A DNA stretch of 64,000 bases from JAJFUE01 sp039683515 (GTDB taxonomy: Bacteria; Sumerlaeota; Sumerlaeia; MVZB01): the NCBI GenBank assembly GCA_039683515.1, contig JBDKRG010000056.1:4336-68335 (forward strand), given 5' to 3'. The translations under genes and the position numbers were made by a program. The notes under the pieces were generated by a model. The model made no database searches and was not told the DNA's origin. It saw only the letters and a list, made by a program, of their open reading frames with translations. Position 1 is the first letter of the stretch. Each line of letters starts with the position of its first letter. Positions 44,451 to 52,347 of this stretch are shown piece by piece.

Positions 44451-46162
44451 ACCTGTCGGTTGCCTACCTCGGACGCAGCGGCCTCGAGCGCAGCGGGGAA
44501 AACGAAGTCCTCTCGCTCAAGCCGAACCTCGCCCGCGACGCCGTCGCGTTCGACGCGCCGCTCAAGGACCCGCTGCGCTTCCGCGAGGCGATCACCGCCC
44601 TGCACGACATCGTCATCAGCGACCTGCGCTACACGAAGCGCGACAAGACCGCCTACCTCGAGTGGAAAAAAAGCGAAGCGCAGCGCACCGATCGGCTGCG
44701 CCGCGAAATGATTCAACAGATTCAAGGCCGGATCGCGACCGAAGCGGACCTGCCGGCCGATTTTTGCGAGCAATACCGGGCGGCCGTCCGCAAATACTGG
44801 GATGCGCGCGGCCGTTACGCCAAATTCATCCAGAAGCACGACCCGGCCATGTGGCGCCACTACCAGATGCTCATGGACCCGGTCATCACCGTCGCCGACG
44901 ACGTGGTGTTCTTCGAGTGCTTCTCCGCCGACGAGTCGAGCTACGGGTGCCTCACGGTGGAGCGCGAAGCCGGGTTCGGCCCGGCGGCAAACGCCCGGCC
45001 GGGGACGACCAACGTCGATTACTCGTGGGATCTCTACGACCACTTCCAGGGCTTGCGCAGCTACCGGCCGACGCGGTTCAGCATCGACCCGGCCGGCTTC
45101 ACCGTGAAGAGCGGCGGCAGCCCCGATTACCGCGAGGAAAAGATCGACCTGCCGGCCGGATGGCTCAACGGGTTCCTGCAGATCCAGTCGGCGATGGCGC
45201 TGCCGATGAGGCGCGTGAGGCTGTCGGTCGAGGCGGTCTACGCGATGCTCGGCCGGCTCGTGCGCCGCCGCGAAAAGACCGGCCCGCGCGCGATCCGGTT
45301 CGAACTAATCCCGGGCAAAACCCCCGCGATCGTTCTTGAGCCGTGGGAGGAGCGGATCGAATCGCACGGCACCGTCTACGAAGGCCCGCCCGGCGAGCCG
45401 GTCCGCGTGTGGGGGCGCCGCCGGCTGCTGACGCTGGCGCGGCTGCTGCCGCTCGCCGAGGGGGTCGACGTCTACCTGCTCGGCACGGGGCTGCCCAGTT
45501 TCTGGCTCGTGCGGATGGGCTCGATGCGCCTCGTCCTGGGCATGTCCGGCTGGACGGCCAACGACTGGACGCGCGGCTCGGCGATCGACATGATGGCGCC
45601 GCCGGTCGCGCCGTCGCCCCGGATCGTCGCGGGCATCGCTGAGCTGCTGCGCCGCGAGCGGGCGCTGTCGTTCGTCGAGATCGACGCGCGGGCGTCGATG
45701 GTCCCGGCCGAGACCGCCGCCGCGCTCAACCGGCTCGCCCACACCGGCCAGGTGATCTACGACCTCGGCGCGGAGGTCTACCGCTGGCGGCAGGTCATGC
45801 CGCGGCCGGTCGCCGAGGAACAGATCGGCGGCGAGCACCCCGAGCTCGAGGCCGCGCGCGAGCTGGTCGCCAAAAACGCGATCCAGGTCGTCAAGCGCGA
45901 GGAGGCCGGTCCGCGCCGCGAGTTGATCGCGGGCAAGGGCGACAAGCTCAAATTCGAGATCCTGATCGACGCCGACGGGATCATCCGGCGCGGCCAGTGC
46001 GCCTGCGCCCACCATCGCCGCGGGGGGCTGCGCAACGGCCCGTGCCGCCACCTGCAGGCGCTGCGCATGGTTGCGTGGGGCGGGCTCGCAAATTACGGCG
46101 GCTCGACGCGCGAATGGTTCGAGCGGATCACGGCGTGGGCCGCGCGCCGCGAAACATCTTGA
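44447..46162 (+). CDS. SWIM zinc-finger protein of the retron system
   Basis: A 571-residue protein. The SWIM motif is near the C-terminus: Cys518-x-Cys520, then Cys533-x-His535, in RGQCACAHHRRGGLRNGPCRH. SWIM fingers bind DNA or protein partners. The N-terminal 150 residues are helical; the middle (about 260-440) contains alternating helix-strand segments that could be winged-helix-like, but I cannot prove it. The GTG start at 44447 follows GGAGG by 7 nt and overlaps the HEAT gene stop. Its own stop lies within the -35 of the ncRNA promoter. It fits the WH-SWIM accessory protein of type XIII retrons. Confidence 0.78.
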   Translation: MNLSVAYLGRSGLERSGENEVLSLKPNLARDAVAFDAPLKDPLRFREAITALHDIVISDLRYTKRDKTAYLEWKKSEAQRTDRLRREMIQQIQGRIATEADLPADFCEQYRAAVRKYWDARGRYAKFIQKHDPAMWRHYQMLMDPVITVADDVVFFECFSADESSYGCLTVEREAGFGPAANARPGTTNVDYSWDLYDHFQGLRSYRPTRFSIDPAGFTVKSGGSPDYREEKIDLPAGWLNGFLQIQSAMALPMRRVRLSVEAVYAMLGRLVRRREKTGPRAIRFELIPGKTPAIVLEPWEERIESHGTVYEGPPGEPVRVWGRRRLLTLARLLPLAEGVDVYLLGTGLPSFWLVRMGSMRLVLGMSGWTANDWTRGSAIDMMAPPVAPSPRIVAGIAELLRRERALSFVEIDARASMVPAETAAALNRLAHTGQVIYDLGAEVYRWRQVMPRPVAEEQIGGEHPELEAARELVAKNAIQVVKREEAGPRRELIAGKGDKLKFEILIDADGIIRRGQCACAHHRRGGLRNGPCRHLQALRMVAWGGLANYGGSTREWFERITAWAARRETS

Positions 46163-46188
46163 TTCCGAACGAGGAGGAGCGCTATATA
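46159..46188 (+). promoter_or_regulatory. Promoter of the retron ncRNA
   Basis: TTGATT (46159-46164, overlapping the SWIM gene stop), an 18-nt spacer and TATATA (46183-46188). The predicted start at about 46195 falls just before the a1 repeat. Confidence 0.6.
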
Positions 46189-46201
46189 CCGGGACGATAT
46201 G

Positions 46202-46430
46202 TGTTAACGGGAAGGGCCGGCCGCTTGAGACTATTCCGCGGCGTTCCGCCACGGTTGCGATTGGCTGACCATGCTTCCCCAGCGCCGTTTTTCTTTACGG
46301 CCTAACGGATACCGTTAGAATGACCAAGAGAGAAGGCTGCGCCTTTTCCCTCTCACGGTATCCGTCAGGCCATCGGTGAACGACCCTGGTCCACGGCGAG
46401 AAGTCAGGCGCCGGCCCTTTCCCGTTAACA
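46202..46430 (+). ncRNA. Retron msr-msd non-coding RNA
   Basis: The 5' repeat a1 (46202-46221, TGTTAACGGGAAGGGCCGGC) is complementary to a2 (46410-46430) over its whole length with a single bulged A. Inside are an msr-like part with hairpins at 46236-46254 (GGCG-TTC-CGCC core) and 46285-46300, and an msd-like long hairpin whose arms 46300-46315 and 46355-46370 pair as ACGGATACCGT with ACGGTATCCGT, with an inner GAGAG/CTCTC and AAGGC/GCCTT stem. The likely branching guanosine is in the CTTGAGAC just after a1. The RT start is 25 nt past a2. This is the expected layout of a retron msr-msd. The exact branch site and msDNA end are inferred. Confidence 0.85.
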
Positions 46431-46455
46431 TCCTTCCCGCGCCCAGCGCGCAACC

Positions 46456-48072
46456 ATGATCGCGGCCGTCACAGAAAACTCTCATCACATTCGGCACATC
46501 ATTGTTCTTGTCTTCTTCGTGCTGTGGCTGACGGTCAAGATCGCCGAATGGCTCCAGCGTCGGCGCGCGCGGGCGGGCGCGGGGCAGCCCGTGAATGCAG
46601 CCGCGCCGCAGCGGGGCGCGATGGGATCGGGCGGCGGCCGCCCCCAGCCGGCCCGCCGCACGCTCAACCTCGATATTTCGCAGTTCAAGCCGATCTCGGA
46701 CGCCGAATTCAAGTCGACGAAGCGTTTTTTCGGCAGTTGGGAGGCTCGCGATCGCGGTCGCATCCCGCCCGCCGACGACAAGGTGGCCCTCGCCATCGAC
46801 CGCTCGATGATCAATCACGGCATCGTCACGGCCGAGGAACTGTTGGAGGCGCACCGGATCCAGGACCGGATGACCGAGATCCTGCCCCAGGTCAGTGACG
46901 CGGCGAGGCTCGCCGCCGCCGAAATCCAGCTGTCGAAGGACGAGCTCAAGGCCGAGAAAAAGCGCCAGGCCGAGGAGCGGCGCAAGGCGCACGAGGAAGC
47001 CGTCAAGCGGCGCCGCGAAACGGACATCGTGTTCCTCGGGCGCGGCGTCTCGGCCGGGCTGGCCGACCGCCGCTCGAACGTCGAAAAGCTCGAGGCCGCC
47101 GGGCTGCCCGTCCTGGCCGAGCCCGCCGACATCGCCCGCGCGATGGAAATCTCCATCCCGCGCCTGCGCTGGCTGGCGTTCCACAGCGAGGCCGCCGGGT
47201 CGTCCCACTACATCACGTTCTCGGCGCCCAAGCGCTCGGGCGGGACGCGCACGCTGATGGCCCCCAAGCAGGCCATCGACGCGGCGCAGCGCTGGGTGCT
47301 CGGAAATATTTTATCGAAGCTTCGCGTCAGCGACGCCGCGCACGGGTTCGTCGCCGGCCGCAGCACGCTGACCAACGCCCGGCCGCACGTCGGCCGGCCG
47401 CTCGTGGCCAACTTCGACCTCAAGGATTTCTTCCCGTCGATCACGACGCCGCGCGTGCGCGGGTTCTTCGAGAGCCTCGGCTACTCGCCCGCGGCGGCGA
47501 CGGTGCTGGCCCTCATCTGCACCGAGTCGCCGCGCAAGCAGGTGATTCTCAACGGCAAGCGGTTCCACGTCGCGGCCGGGCCGCGGGCGCTGCCGCAGGG
47601 GGCATGCACGAGCCCGGCGCTGAGCACGCTCATCGCCTCGCGCCTCGACGCGCGGCTCTCCAAGCTGGCCGGGAAGCTCGGCTGGCGCTACACGCGCTAC
47701 GCCGACGACCTGACGTTCTCGTGCGACGCCGACGGCAAGGCCAAGGTCGGCTACCTGATGGCGCGGGTGCGGCACATCGCCGCCCACGAGGGTTTCGCCG
47801 TGAACGAAAAGAAGACCCACGTCCAGCGTCCGCATCGGCGCCAGACGGTGACCGGGATCGTGGTGAACGAGCGCGCCGGCGTCCCGCGCGCGCTCGTGCG
47901 CCGGGTGCGGGCGATCCTGCACAACGCGGGCAAAACCGGCCTCGCCGCTCAGAACACCGAATCGATTCCGAATTTCAAAGACTGGCTGCAAGGGACGATC
48001 GCCTACATCCACATGGTCAACCCCGCCCAGGGCGCGCCGCTGCGCGAAGCCTTCGCCAGACTGCGGGATTGA
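46456..48072 (+). CDS. Retron reverse transcriptase with N-terminal membrane helix
   Basis: A 538-residue RT. Retron and RT signatures: HYITFSAPKRSGGTRTLMAP (RT1), NARPH (residues 307-311, the retron NAxxH motif), NFDLKDFFPSI (317-329, catalytic Asp), LPQGACTSP (379-387), YADD (415-418) and VTG (465-467). It would use the adjacent msr-msd RNA to make msDNA. The N-terminal 230 residues are an extension: a hydrophobic helix at about 11-33 (HIRHIIVLVFFVLWLTVKIA), a disordered linker, and a charged coiled coil at about 150-190. A membrane-anchored RT is unusual. The ATG at 46456 has no clear ribosome site, so a later start lacking the helix cannot be excluded. Confidence 0.93.
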   Translation: MIAAVTENSHHIRHIIVLVFFVLWLTVKIAEWLQRRRARAGAGQPVNAAAPQRGAMGSGGGRPQPARRTLNLDISQFKPISDAEFKSTKRFFGSWEARDRGRIPPADDKVALAIDRSMINHGIVTAEELLEAHRIQDRMTEILPQVSDAARLAAAEIQLSKDELKAEKKRQAEERRKAHEEAVKRRRETDIVFLGRGVSAGLADRRSNVEKLEAAGLPVLAEPADIARAMEISIPRLRWLAFHSEAAGSSHYITFSAPKRSGGTRTLMAPKQAIDAAQRWVLGNILSKLRVSDAAHGFVAGRSTLTNARPHVGRPLVANFDLKDFFPSITTPRVRGFFESLGYSPAAATVLALICTESPRKQVILNGKRFHVAAGPRALPQGACTSPALSTLIASRLDARLSKLAGKLGWRYTRYADDLTFSCDADGKAKVGYLMARVRHIAAHEGFAVNEKKTHVQRPHRRQTVTGIVVNERAGVPRALVRRVRAILHNAGKTGLAAQNTESIPNFKDWLQGTIAYIHMVNPAQGAPLREAFARLRD

Positions 48073-48107
48073 ATCGGAGTTGTTTTACAGCGCGGCGTCG
48101 TGGGTGG

Positions 48108-48145
48108 CATCCGCGTGTGGGATTTGATCATTCAGCACGCGGATG
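48108..48145. terminator. Perfect 10-bp hairpin between the retron RT and a convergent GT gene
   Basis: CATCCGCGTG (48108-48117) pairs with CACGCGGATG (48136-48145). GATGAAACGGATCC and ACAGATTTTCACGGATAT follow, resembling another degenerate repeat family. Confidence 0.55.
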
Positions 48146-48184
48146 AAACGGATCCAACAGATTTTCACGGATATCGGAAAACGA

Positions 48185-49378
48185 TTATTCGCCCGGCTCG
48201 AGCACGCGGCGGTAGACGTCGATCGTTTCGCGGGCGGTCTGCTGCCAGCTGAACTTCTTGACGTGGTTCAGGCCCGAGGCGCGCAGGTAGGCGCGCAGGT
48301 GCGGGTCGATCATGAACGTGGCAAGGCCCCTCGCGATCGAGTCCGAGGACTTCGGGTTGAAATACGTGGCGCAGTCGCCGCCGATCTCGGGGAGCGAGCC
48401 GGCGTTGGACATCACGACCGGGCAGCCGCACGACATCGCCTCGAGGACCGGCATGCCGAACCCCTCGTAGACCGACGGGAAGATGAGGGCGAACGCCTTG
48501 CGGTAGAGCGCCGGCAGCACCTCGTCGGGGACGTAGCCGGTCCACTTGACCAGCTTGCGGACCTCGTGGTCGGTGACGAGCTTCTCCATGGAAATCGAGC
48601 TCCAGCCGGGCGGGCCGGTGATCACGAGCCGGGGCGGTTTCTGGCGCGCGGCCTTGAGGATCTGGATCATGCGCGCGTAGCCTTCCATCAGCGCCGGCAG
48701 GTTCTTGCGCGGCTCGAGCGTGGCGACGCACAGCAGGTAGGGGAGCTCGATGCCGAGCCGGTGCAGGATCCTGTCGTCGTCGGGCCGGGCCTCGGGGCTG
48801 AACCGCTGGCGGTCGACCCCGCTGTGGACGACGGTGATCTTGTCCGGGTCGATCGGGTAGAAGTGCAGCAGCTCGTCGCGCGTGAACTTCGAGACGGCGA
48901 TGATGTGGTCGACCGACGGCAGCGCCCGGGGGAAGGTCTGTAGGAAGTACTTGCCCCCCCACGTGTCGACGTCCTGCGGCGCGTAATTGAAATACACGTC
49001 GTGGACGGTGATGACGCGGCGGGCCTGCTGGACGGGGGGGATGTAGCTGGCCGGCGCGTGGATCAGGTCGACCCCGCCGGTGAAGTATTCGATCGGGGGC
49101 CAGTGCAGGCGCTGCCAGCCGCGCAGGATGGCGCGTCCCGGCCAGCGGGTGCGGTGGATTTTAAGATTTCTGGTGCGGAACCATGGGTCCTGGCGCGGCA
49201 GGCCGCGGCGCGGCGAGTTGATCCAGGCGCTGATCTTCGGCCACTCTTCGGGCCAGATCTCGGCGAGCGCGTTGAGGAGGTTGGCCGTGGCGTGCCCGAT
49301 CCCCGTCCGCTGGCCGACGACCGATGAGGCGTCGATGCCGATCCGAGGGGCTCTTGCGCCTGCTGGGTCCATTCTCAA
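48185..49378 (-). CDS. Glycosyltransferase family 4 (mannosyltransferase-like)
   Basis: A 397-residue GT-B transferase. Motifs: IGIDASSVVGQRTGIGHATANLL at the N-terminus, YLLCVATLEPRKNLPALMEGY, VKWTGYVPDEVLPALYRKA and FPSVYEGFGMPVLEAMSCGCPVVMSNAGSLPEIGG (E-x7-E). This subgroup often adds mannose or related sugars to surface glycans. The start is probably TTG at 49378: GGAG lies 6 nt upstream, overlapping the previous gene's stop, whereas the ATG at 49372 is too far from it. It is coexpressed with the pilin-like gene. Confidence 0.88.
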   Translation of the reverse strand: MRMDPAGARAPRIGIDASSVVGQRTGIGHATANLLNALAEIWPEEWPKISAWINSPRRGLPRQDPWFRTRNLKIHRTRWPGRAILRGWQRLHWPPIEYFTGGVDLIHAPASYIPPVQQARRVITVHDVYFNYAPQDVDTWGGKYFLQTFPRALPSVDHIIAVSKFTRDELLHFYPIDPDKITVVHSGVDRQRFSPEARPDDDRILHRLGIELPYLLCVATLEPRKNLPALMEGYARMIQILKAARQKPPRLVITGPPGWSSISMEKLVTDHEVRKLVKWTGYVPDEVLPALYRKAFALIFPSVYEGFGMPVLEAMSCGCPVVMSNAGSLPEIGGDCATYFNPKSSDSIARGLATFMIDPHLRAYLRASGLNHVKKFSWQQTARETIDVYRRVLEPGE

Positions 49379-49381
49379 ATG

Positions 49382-49777
49382 CTACTCCGGCGTGCTCTGC
49401 AGCGTTCCGTTCGTCGAGCCGACCTTCATTTTGATTTCTTCGCCGCTGTTGAGCACGTAGACCGGCAGTGCGCCGATCGGGTTGAGCTTGAGCTTGCCAT
49501 CGAGCGGGAAGAACGGCCGCTCCTTCAGAAACTTGGTGTGGCCGACGAGTTGGTCGAGCGTCACGACGCGGCCGTCGATCAGTTCGTTGTCGACGGCGTA
49601 GGCCGTCTTCGCCATGGTGATGACCGCGAGCGTTTCGACGATTTCCTTGCGCTGCTGGTCGCCGGCGTCGATGCGGACGACCGGGATCGCGGCCAGGGAC
49701 AGGACGGCCAGAAGCACGACCGCCGCGACAATCGCGCGCCAGGCAAAACCGCCGGTTCGGGTGGATGGAAGAATCAC
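49382..49777 (-). CDS. Small membrane-anchored, pseudopilin-like protein
   Basis: A 131-residue protein with an N-terminal hydrophobic helix (AWRAIVAAVVLLAVLSLAAIPVV) and a small globular domain. ETLAVITMAKTAYAVDNELIDGRVVTLDQLV followed by FFPLDGKLKLNPIGALPVYVL resembles the pilin-like proteins of PVC bacteria (A-K-x-x-x-A-x-(E/D)-(K/N), then a short P-x-G ending), but no prepilin peptidase site with Gly-Phe-Thr-Leu is present. The start is taken as GTG 49777 (GAGAG upstream); GTG at 49807 is possible. Function unknown. Confidence 0.55.
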   Translation of the reverse strand: MILPSTRTGGFAWRAIVAAVVLLAVLSLAAIPVVRIDAGDQQRKEIVETLAVITMAKTAYAVDNELIDGRVVTLDQLVGHTKFLKERPFFPLDGKLKLNPIGALPVYVLNSGEEIKMKVGSTNGTLQSTPE

Positions 49778-49874
49778 GGTGCAGACTCTCGCGCAACGGG
49801 AATTCACGCCGCATCACGCGGCTCTACCCATGAAATACGAATTCCCGCCGCCAGTAAAGCCCAAATGTTCCAGC

Positions 49875-49915
49875 GGGGGGCGGGGCGGGACGGATGGGGG
49901 GCGCGGGGCCGGGGG
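49875..49915 (+). other. G-rich tract with quadruplex potential
   Basis: Six runs of three to six G with short spacers lie between the pilin-like gene and the gdh terminator. Confidence 0.5.
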
Positions 49916-49918
49916 AAA

Positions 49919-49952
49919 AAAACCGGGGCGCCACGATCGGCGCCCCGGTTTT
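49919..49952 (-). terminator. Intrinsic terminator of the glutamate dehydrogenase gene
   Basis: AAAACCGGGGCGCC (49919-49932) pairs with GGCGCCCCGGTTTT (49939-49952) with an ACGATC loop. On the minus strand it ends in a T-run. Confidence 0.88.
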
Positions 49953-49978
49953 GTTCCCCTCCGTGCGTGCCCGCGTTG

Positions 49979-51289
49979 TTATTTCCGGGCGAACCACTTC
50001 TCGGTGCCCATCGATTCGATGGCGCGGCCGATGCGGCGGATGGCGTGGGCATAGGCCGCCGTCCGCATGTCGATCTTCTTTTCCTTGCTCAGGTCATAGA
50101 TGCTGTTGAACTCGCGCACCATGATCGTCTGCAGGCGGTCGTGGACCTCGTCGAGCGACCAGTAGTAGCAGGCGCGGTTCTGGACCCACTCGAAGTAGCT
50201 GACGGTGACGCCGCCGGCGTTGGCCAGGATGTCCGGCAGCATGAAGACGCCGTTGCGGTTGAGGATCTCGTCGGCGTCGGTCGTGGTCGGGCCGTTGGCC
50301 AGCTCGACGACCACCGCGGCGCGGATGCGGGCGGCGTTTTCGGTCGTGATCATGTTTTCCATGGCGGCCGGGACGAGGACGTCGACGTCGAGCTCGAGCA
50401 GGTCGGCGTTGCTGATCGGCTCGCACTTGATGCTGTCGAGGCAGGCGGCGACGCGGCCGGACTTGTTCTTGATCTCCTCGGCCCGCATGATGTCCAGGCC
50501 GTCCTTGTTATAGATGCCGCTGGCCGAGTCGCTGACGGCGACGATCCGGTAGCCGTCCCTGTAGAGCAGGCGCGCGATGGCCTGGGCGGCGTTGCCGTAG
50601 CCCTGGATCGCGACCTTGACCTGGGACGGTTTCCACTGGCGTTTCTTGGCCAGGTCGATGAGGCAGTAGTAGCCGCCGCGGCCGGTGGCGTCGTCGCGGC
50701 CGAGGCTGCCGCCCAGGCCCAGCGGCTTGCCGGTGATGACGGCCGGGAAGCTGCCGCGCTTGATGGTGTTGTACTCGTCCAGCATCCACGCCATGATGCG
50801 CGAGTTGGTGTACATGTCGGGGGCGGGGATGTCCAGGTCCGGGCCGATCAGGTCGGCGATCTGGCGGATGTAGGAGCGGCTGAGGCGCTCGAGCTCGGCG
50901 TTGGAGAGCTCCTTGACGTCGACGATGATGCCGCCCTTGCCGCCGCCGTAGGGGAGGCCGACGCAGGCGCACTTGCACGTCATCCAGAAGGACAGGGCTT
51001 TGACTTCGCTCTCGGAGACGTTCGGGTGGTAGCGGATGCCGCCCTTGGTCGGCCCAAGGATGTCGTTGTGGCGGGCACGGTAGCCGGTGAAGATGCGCAG
51101 CGAGCCGTCGTCCATGCGCACCGGGACCGAGACCCTCAGAATCGACTTGTGAGTCTTGAGCCGCTCGAGGACTTCGGGCTCGACTTCGGCATACTGGGCG
51201 GCGCGATCGAGGCGCCGGATAGCATCGCTGAAGATTGGATCGGCTTCACTTACGCCGTTTCCAGCTTCGACATGAACCTGAGCTGCCAT
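49979..51289 (-). CDS. gdhA: Glutamate dehydrogenase (Glu/Leu/Phe/Val family)
   Basis: The enzyme interconverts glutamate and 2-oxoglutarate plus ammonia. The 436-residue protein has normal length for hexameric GDH. The substrate domain has GYRARHNDILGPTKGGIRYH and the catalytic Lys region GLPYGGGKGGIIVD; the nucleotide domain has VAIQGYGNAAQAIARLLY (GxGNxxxxxA). PDILANAGGVTVSYFEWVQN is typical of GDH. The motif suggests NAD more than NADP, but this is not certain. The ATG at 51289 has AGGGGA 6 nt upstream; extension beyond it is not gene-like. The gene has its own promoter and terminator. Confidence 0.93.
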   Translation of the reverse strand: MAAQVHVEAGNGVSEADPIFSDAIRRLDRAAQYAEVEPEVLERLKTHKSILRVSVPVRMDDGSLRIFTGYRARHNDILGPTKGGIRYHPNVSESEVKALSFWMTCKCACVGLPYGGGKGGIIVDVKELSNAELERLSRSYIRQIADLIGPDLDIPAPDMYTNSRIMAWMLDEYNTIKRGSFPAVITGKPLGLGGSLGRDDATGRGGYYCLIDLAKKRQWKPSQVKVAIQGYGNAAQAIARLLYRDGYRIVAVSDSASGIYNKDGLDIMRAEEIKNKSGRVAACLDSIKCEPISNADLLELDVDVLVPAAMENMITTENAARIRAAVVVELANGPTTTDADEILNRNGVFMLPDILANAGGVTVSYFEWVQNRACYYWSLDEVHDRLQTIMVREFNSIYDLSKEKKIDMRTAAYAHAIRRIGRAIESMGTEKWFARK

Positions 51290-51421
51290 GGAGAATCCCC
51301 TTCTTGAACGTTGGGCCTGAAAACAGCGGTCCCGGCCGTGCCGGCTCACCCCGTCAAAGGTCCGTTAGATAAGATAACAATATGGCGATTTCAGTATTGA
51401 AACACGCCTTCCGTGTTTTCT

Positions 51422-51451
51422 ATCATAAACGTGAAAACGGTCGCTTGTCCA
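51422..51451 (-). promoter_or_regulatory. Promoter of the glutamate dehydrogenase gene
   Basis: On the minus strand TGGACA (51451-51446), 18 nt, TATGAT (51427-51422). Each hexamer matches the consensus at five of six positions. The leader of about 125 nt begins with AACACGGAAGGCGTGTT, a small hairpin. Confidence 0.6.
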
Positions 51452-51506
51452 TTAAATTTAAGACAAAAACCGCCGATTAGCCAATTTTATTGCACATGCG
51501 TCAACG

Positions 51507-51567
51507 CAGAGGGAAATCGTTGAAATGGTTTCCGCGGGTGGGGTGTTTGGACCCCCCCCGCGATCAA
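51507..51567. repeat. Dispersed double-hairpin repeat, copy 2
   Basis: CAGAGGGAAATCGTTGAAAT opens a diverged copy of 9563-9620, followed by a C/G-rich hairpin (51533-51562) and GCGATCAA. The two changes in the first stem keep pairing as G-U. Confidence 0.75.
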
Positions 51568-51868
51568 TCGCATGTCATTCCCCAAATCTTTCGGCCCCAG
51601 CGGGGCCGGCGCGAGTAGCCCCCGGCGAAGCGAAGCGCCGCCGGGGGTCAGGATGCCATCGAACGCGCGCCCCGGAGGGGCGCCCGCGACAGGCTTGCGA
51701 GCACCCGCTTCGGGGTGCGATTCCTGATCCGCCTTTCCCCCGGCGGCGCTTCGCTTCGCCGGGGGCTACTTGCGAACACACCTCCGGTGTGTCCAGATCT
51801 GTGTCCAGATCTAATGTGGCCACTTTTCGATAAACAATTTGGGGAATGACAAGCGATCAATCGCGGGG
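51556..51868. mobile_element. MITE-like foldback element with nested inverted repeats, no ORF
   Basis: The ends 51556-51587 and 51837-51868 are 32-nt inverted repeats matching at 29 positions, with a perfect core GTCATTCCCCAAAT. Inside, 51615-51647 and 51737-51769 are a perfect 33-nt inverted pair (core CCCCCGGCGAAGCGAAGCG), each arm itself near-palindromic. Two smaller hairpins (GCGCCCCGGAGGGGCGC, and GCACCC-GCTTC-GGGGTGC) occupy the centre. GTGTCCAGATCT occurs twice at 51789-51812. No transposase is present, so mobility would need one in trans. The 815-nt gap 51290-52104 holds this element, the promoter and repeat above, and nothing else coding. Confidence 0.6.
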
Positions 51869-52104
51869 TTGCGGAGATGCGTGCTGCATCGGCGAGCGCT
51901 TGGGGATGCCGATTGGCCGGGGGGCGCTCGTCGTTTTTTCGGGTCCAGGAAAAGGAATATTCCAGAAATCCCTGAGGGAATATTGGGTAAATCGCCCGAT
52001 ATTGATTTGATTGAGGATTAGCTACACTGAGACATCTTCGCAAGGAGGGGAGTGCGCACGCGGCTTTCCGGCCGCTGCTGCCAATCTGAAGAAGGAGACG
52101 CGCC

Positions 52105-52284
52105 ATGCTCTATTGGGCCATCGTATTCCTGGTCATCGCGCTCATCGCCGGCGTGCTGGGCTTCGGCGGCATCGCAGGAACGGCCGCGAGCATTGCCGAA
52201 ATACTTTTCTTCGTGTTCATTGTATTTTTCATCATCGCGCTGGTCATGGGGCTGATGACGGGCCGCCGGCCGCCCGTGCCGTAA
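52105..52284 (+). CDS. Small membrane protein of the DUF1328/YtjA family
   Basis: A 59-residue protein with two hydrophobic helices: MLYWAIVFLVIALIAGVLGF, GGIAGTAASIAEILFFVFIV and a short basic tail. W-A-I-x-F-x-x-I-A-x-x-A-G-x-L-G-F-G-G-I-A is the DUF1328 signature. AAGGAG lies 7 nt before the ATG. DUF1328 proteins are common stress-linked inner-membrane proteins of unknown role. A hairpin terminator follows at 52314. Confidence 0.9.
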   Translation: MLYWAIVFLVIALIAGVLGFGGIAGTAASIAEILFFVFIVFFIIALVMGLMTGRRPPVP

Positions 52285-52313
52285 ACGGCTGACAGTCGGC
52301 AGGAAGCAAAAAG

Positions 52314-52341
52314 AAGAGCGGCGCGTGATCGCGCCGCTCTT
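52314..52341 (+). terminator. Terminator of the DUF1328 gene
   Basis: AAGAGCGGCGCG-TGAT-CGCGCCGCTCTT followed by TATATT. The stem is perfect over 12 bp. Confidence 0.8.
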
Positions 52342-52347
52342 TATATT

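Noticed and set aside
46456..48072. Group II intron maturase or DGR reverse transcriptase
   Set aside because: No maturase X or endonuclease domain, no intron domain V, no variable/template repeat pair; NAxxH and VTG motifs plus a1/a2 repeats indicate a retron.
49875..49915. G-quadruplex as a regulatory element
   Set aside because: The G-runs are real, but in GC-rich DNA such tracts are expected and no gene start is close enough to argue for function.
51556..51868. Insertion sequence with transposase
   Set aside because: No open frame with a transposase motif lies inside; only nested inverted repeats are seen.
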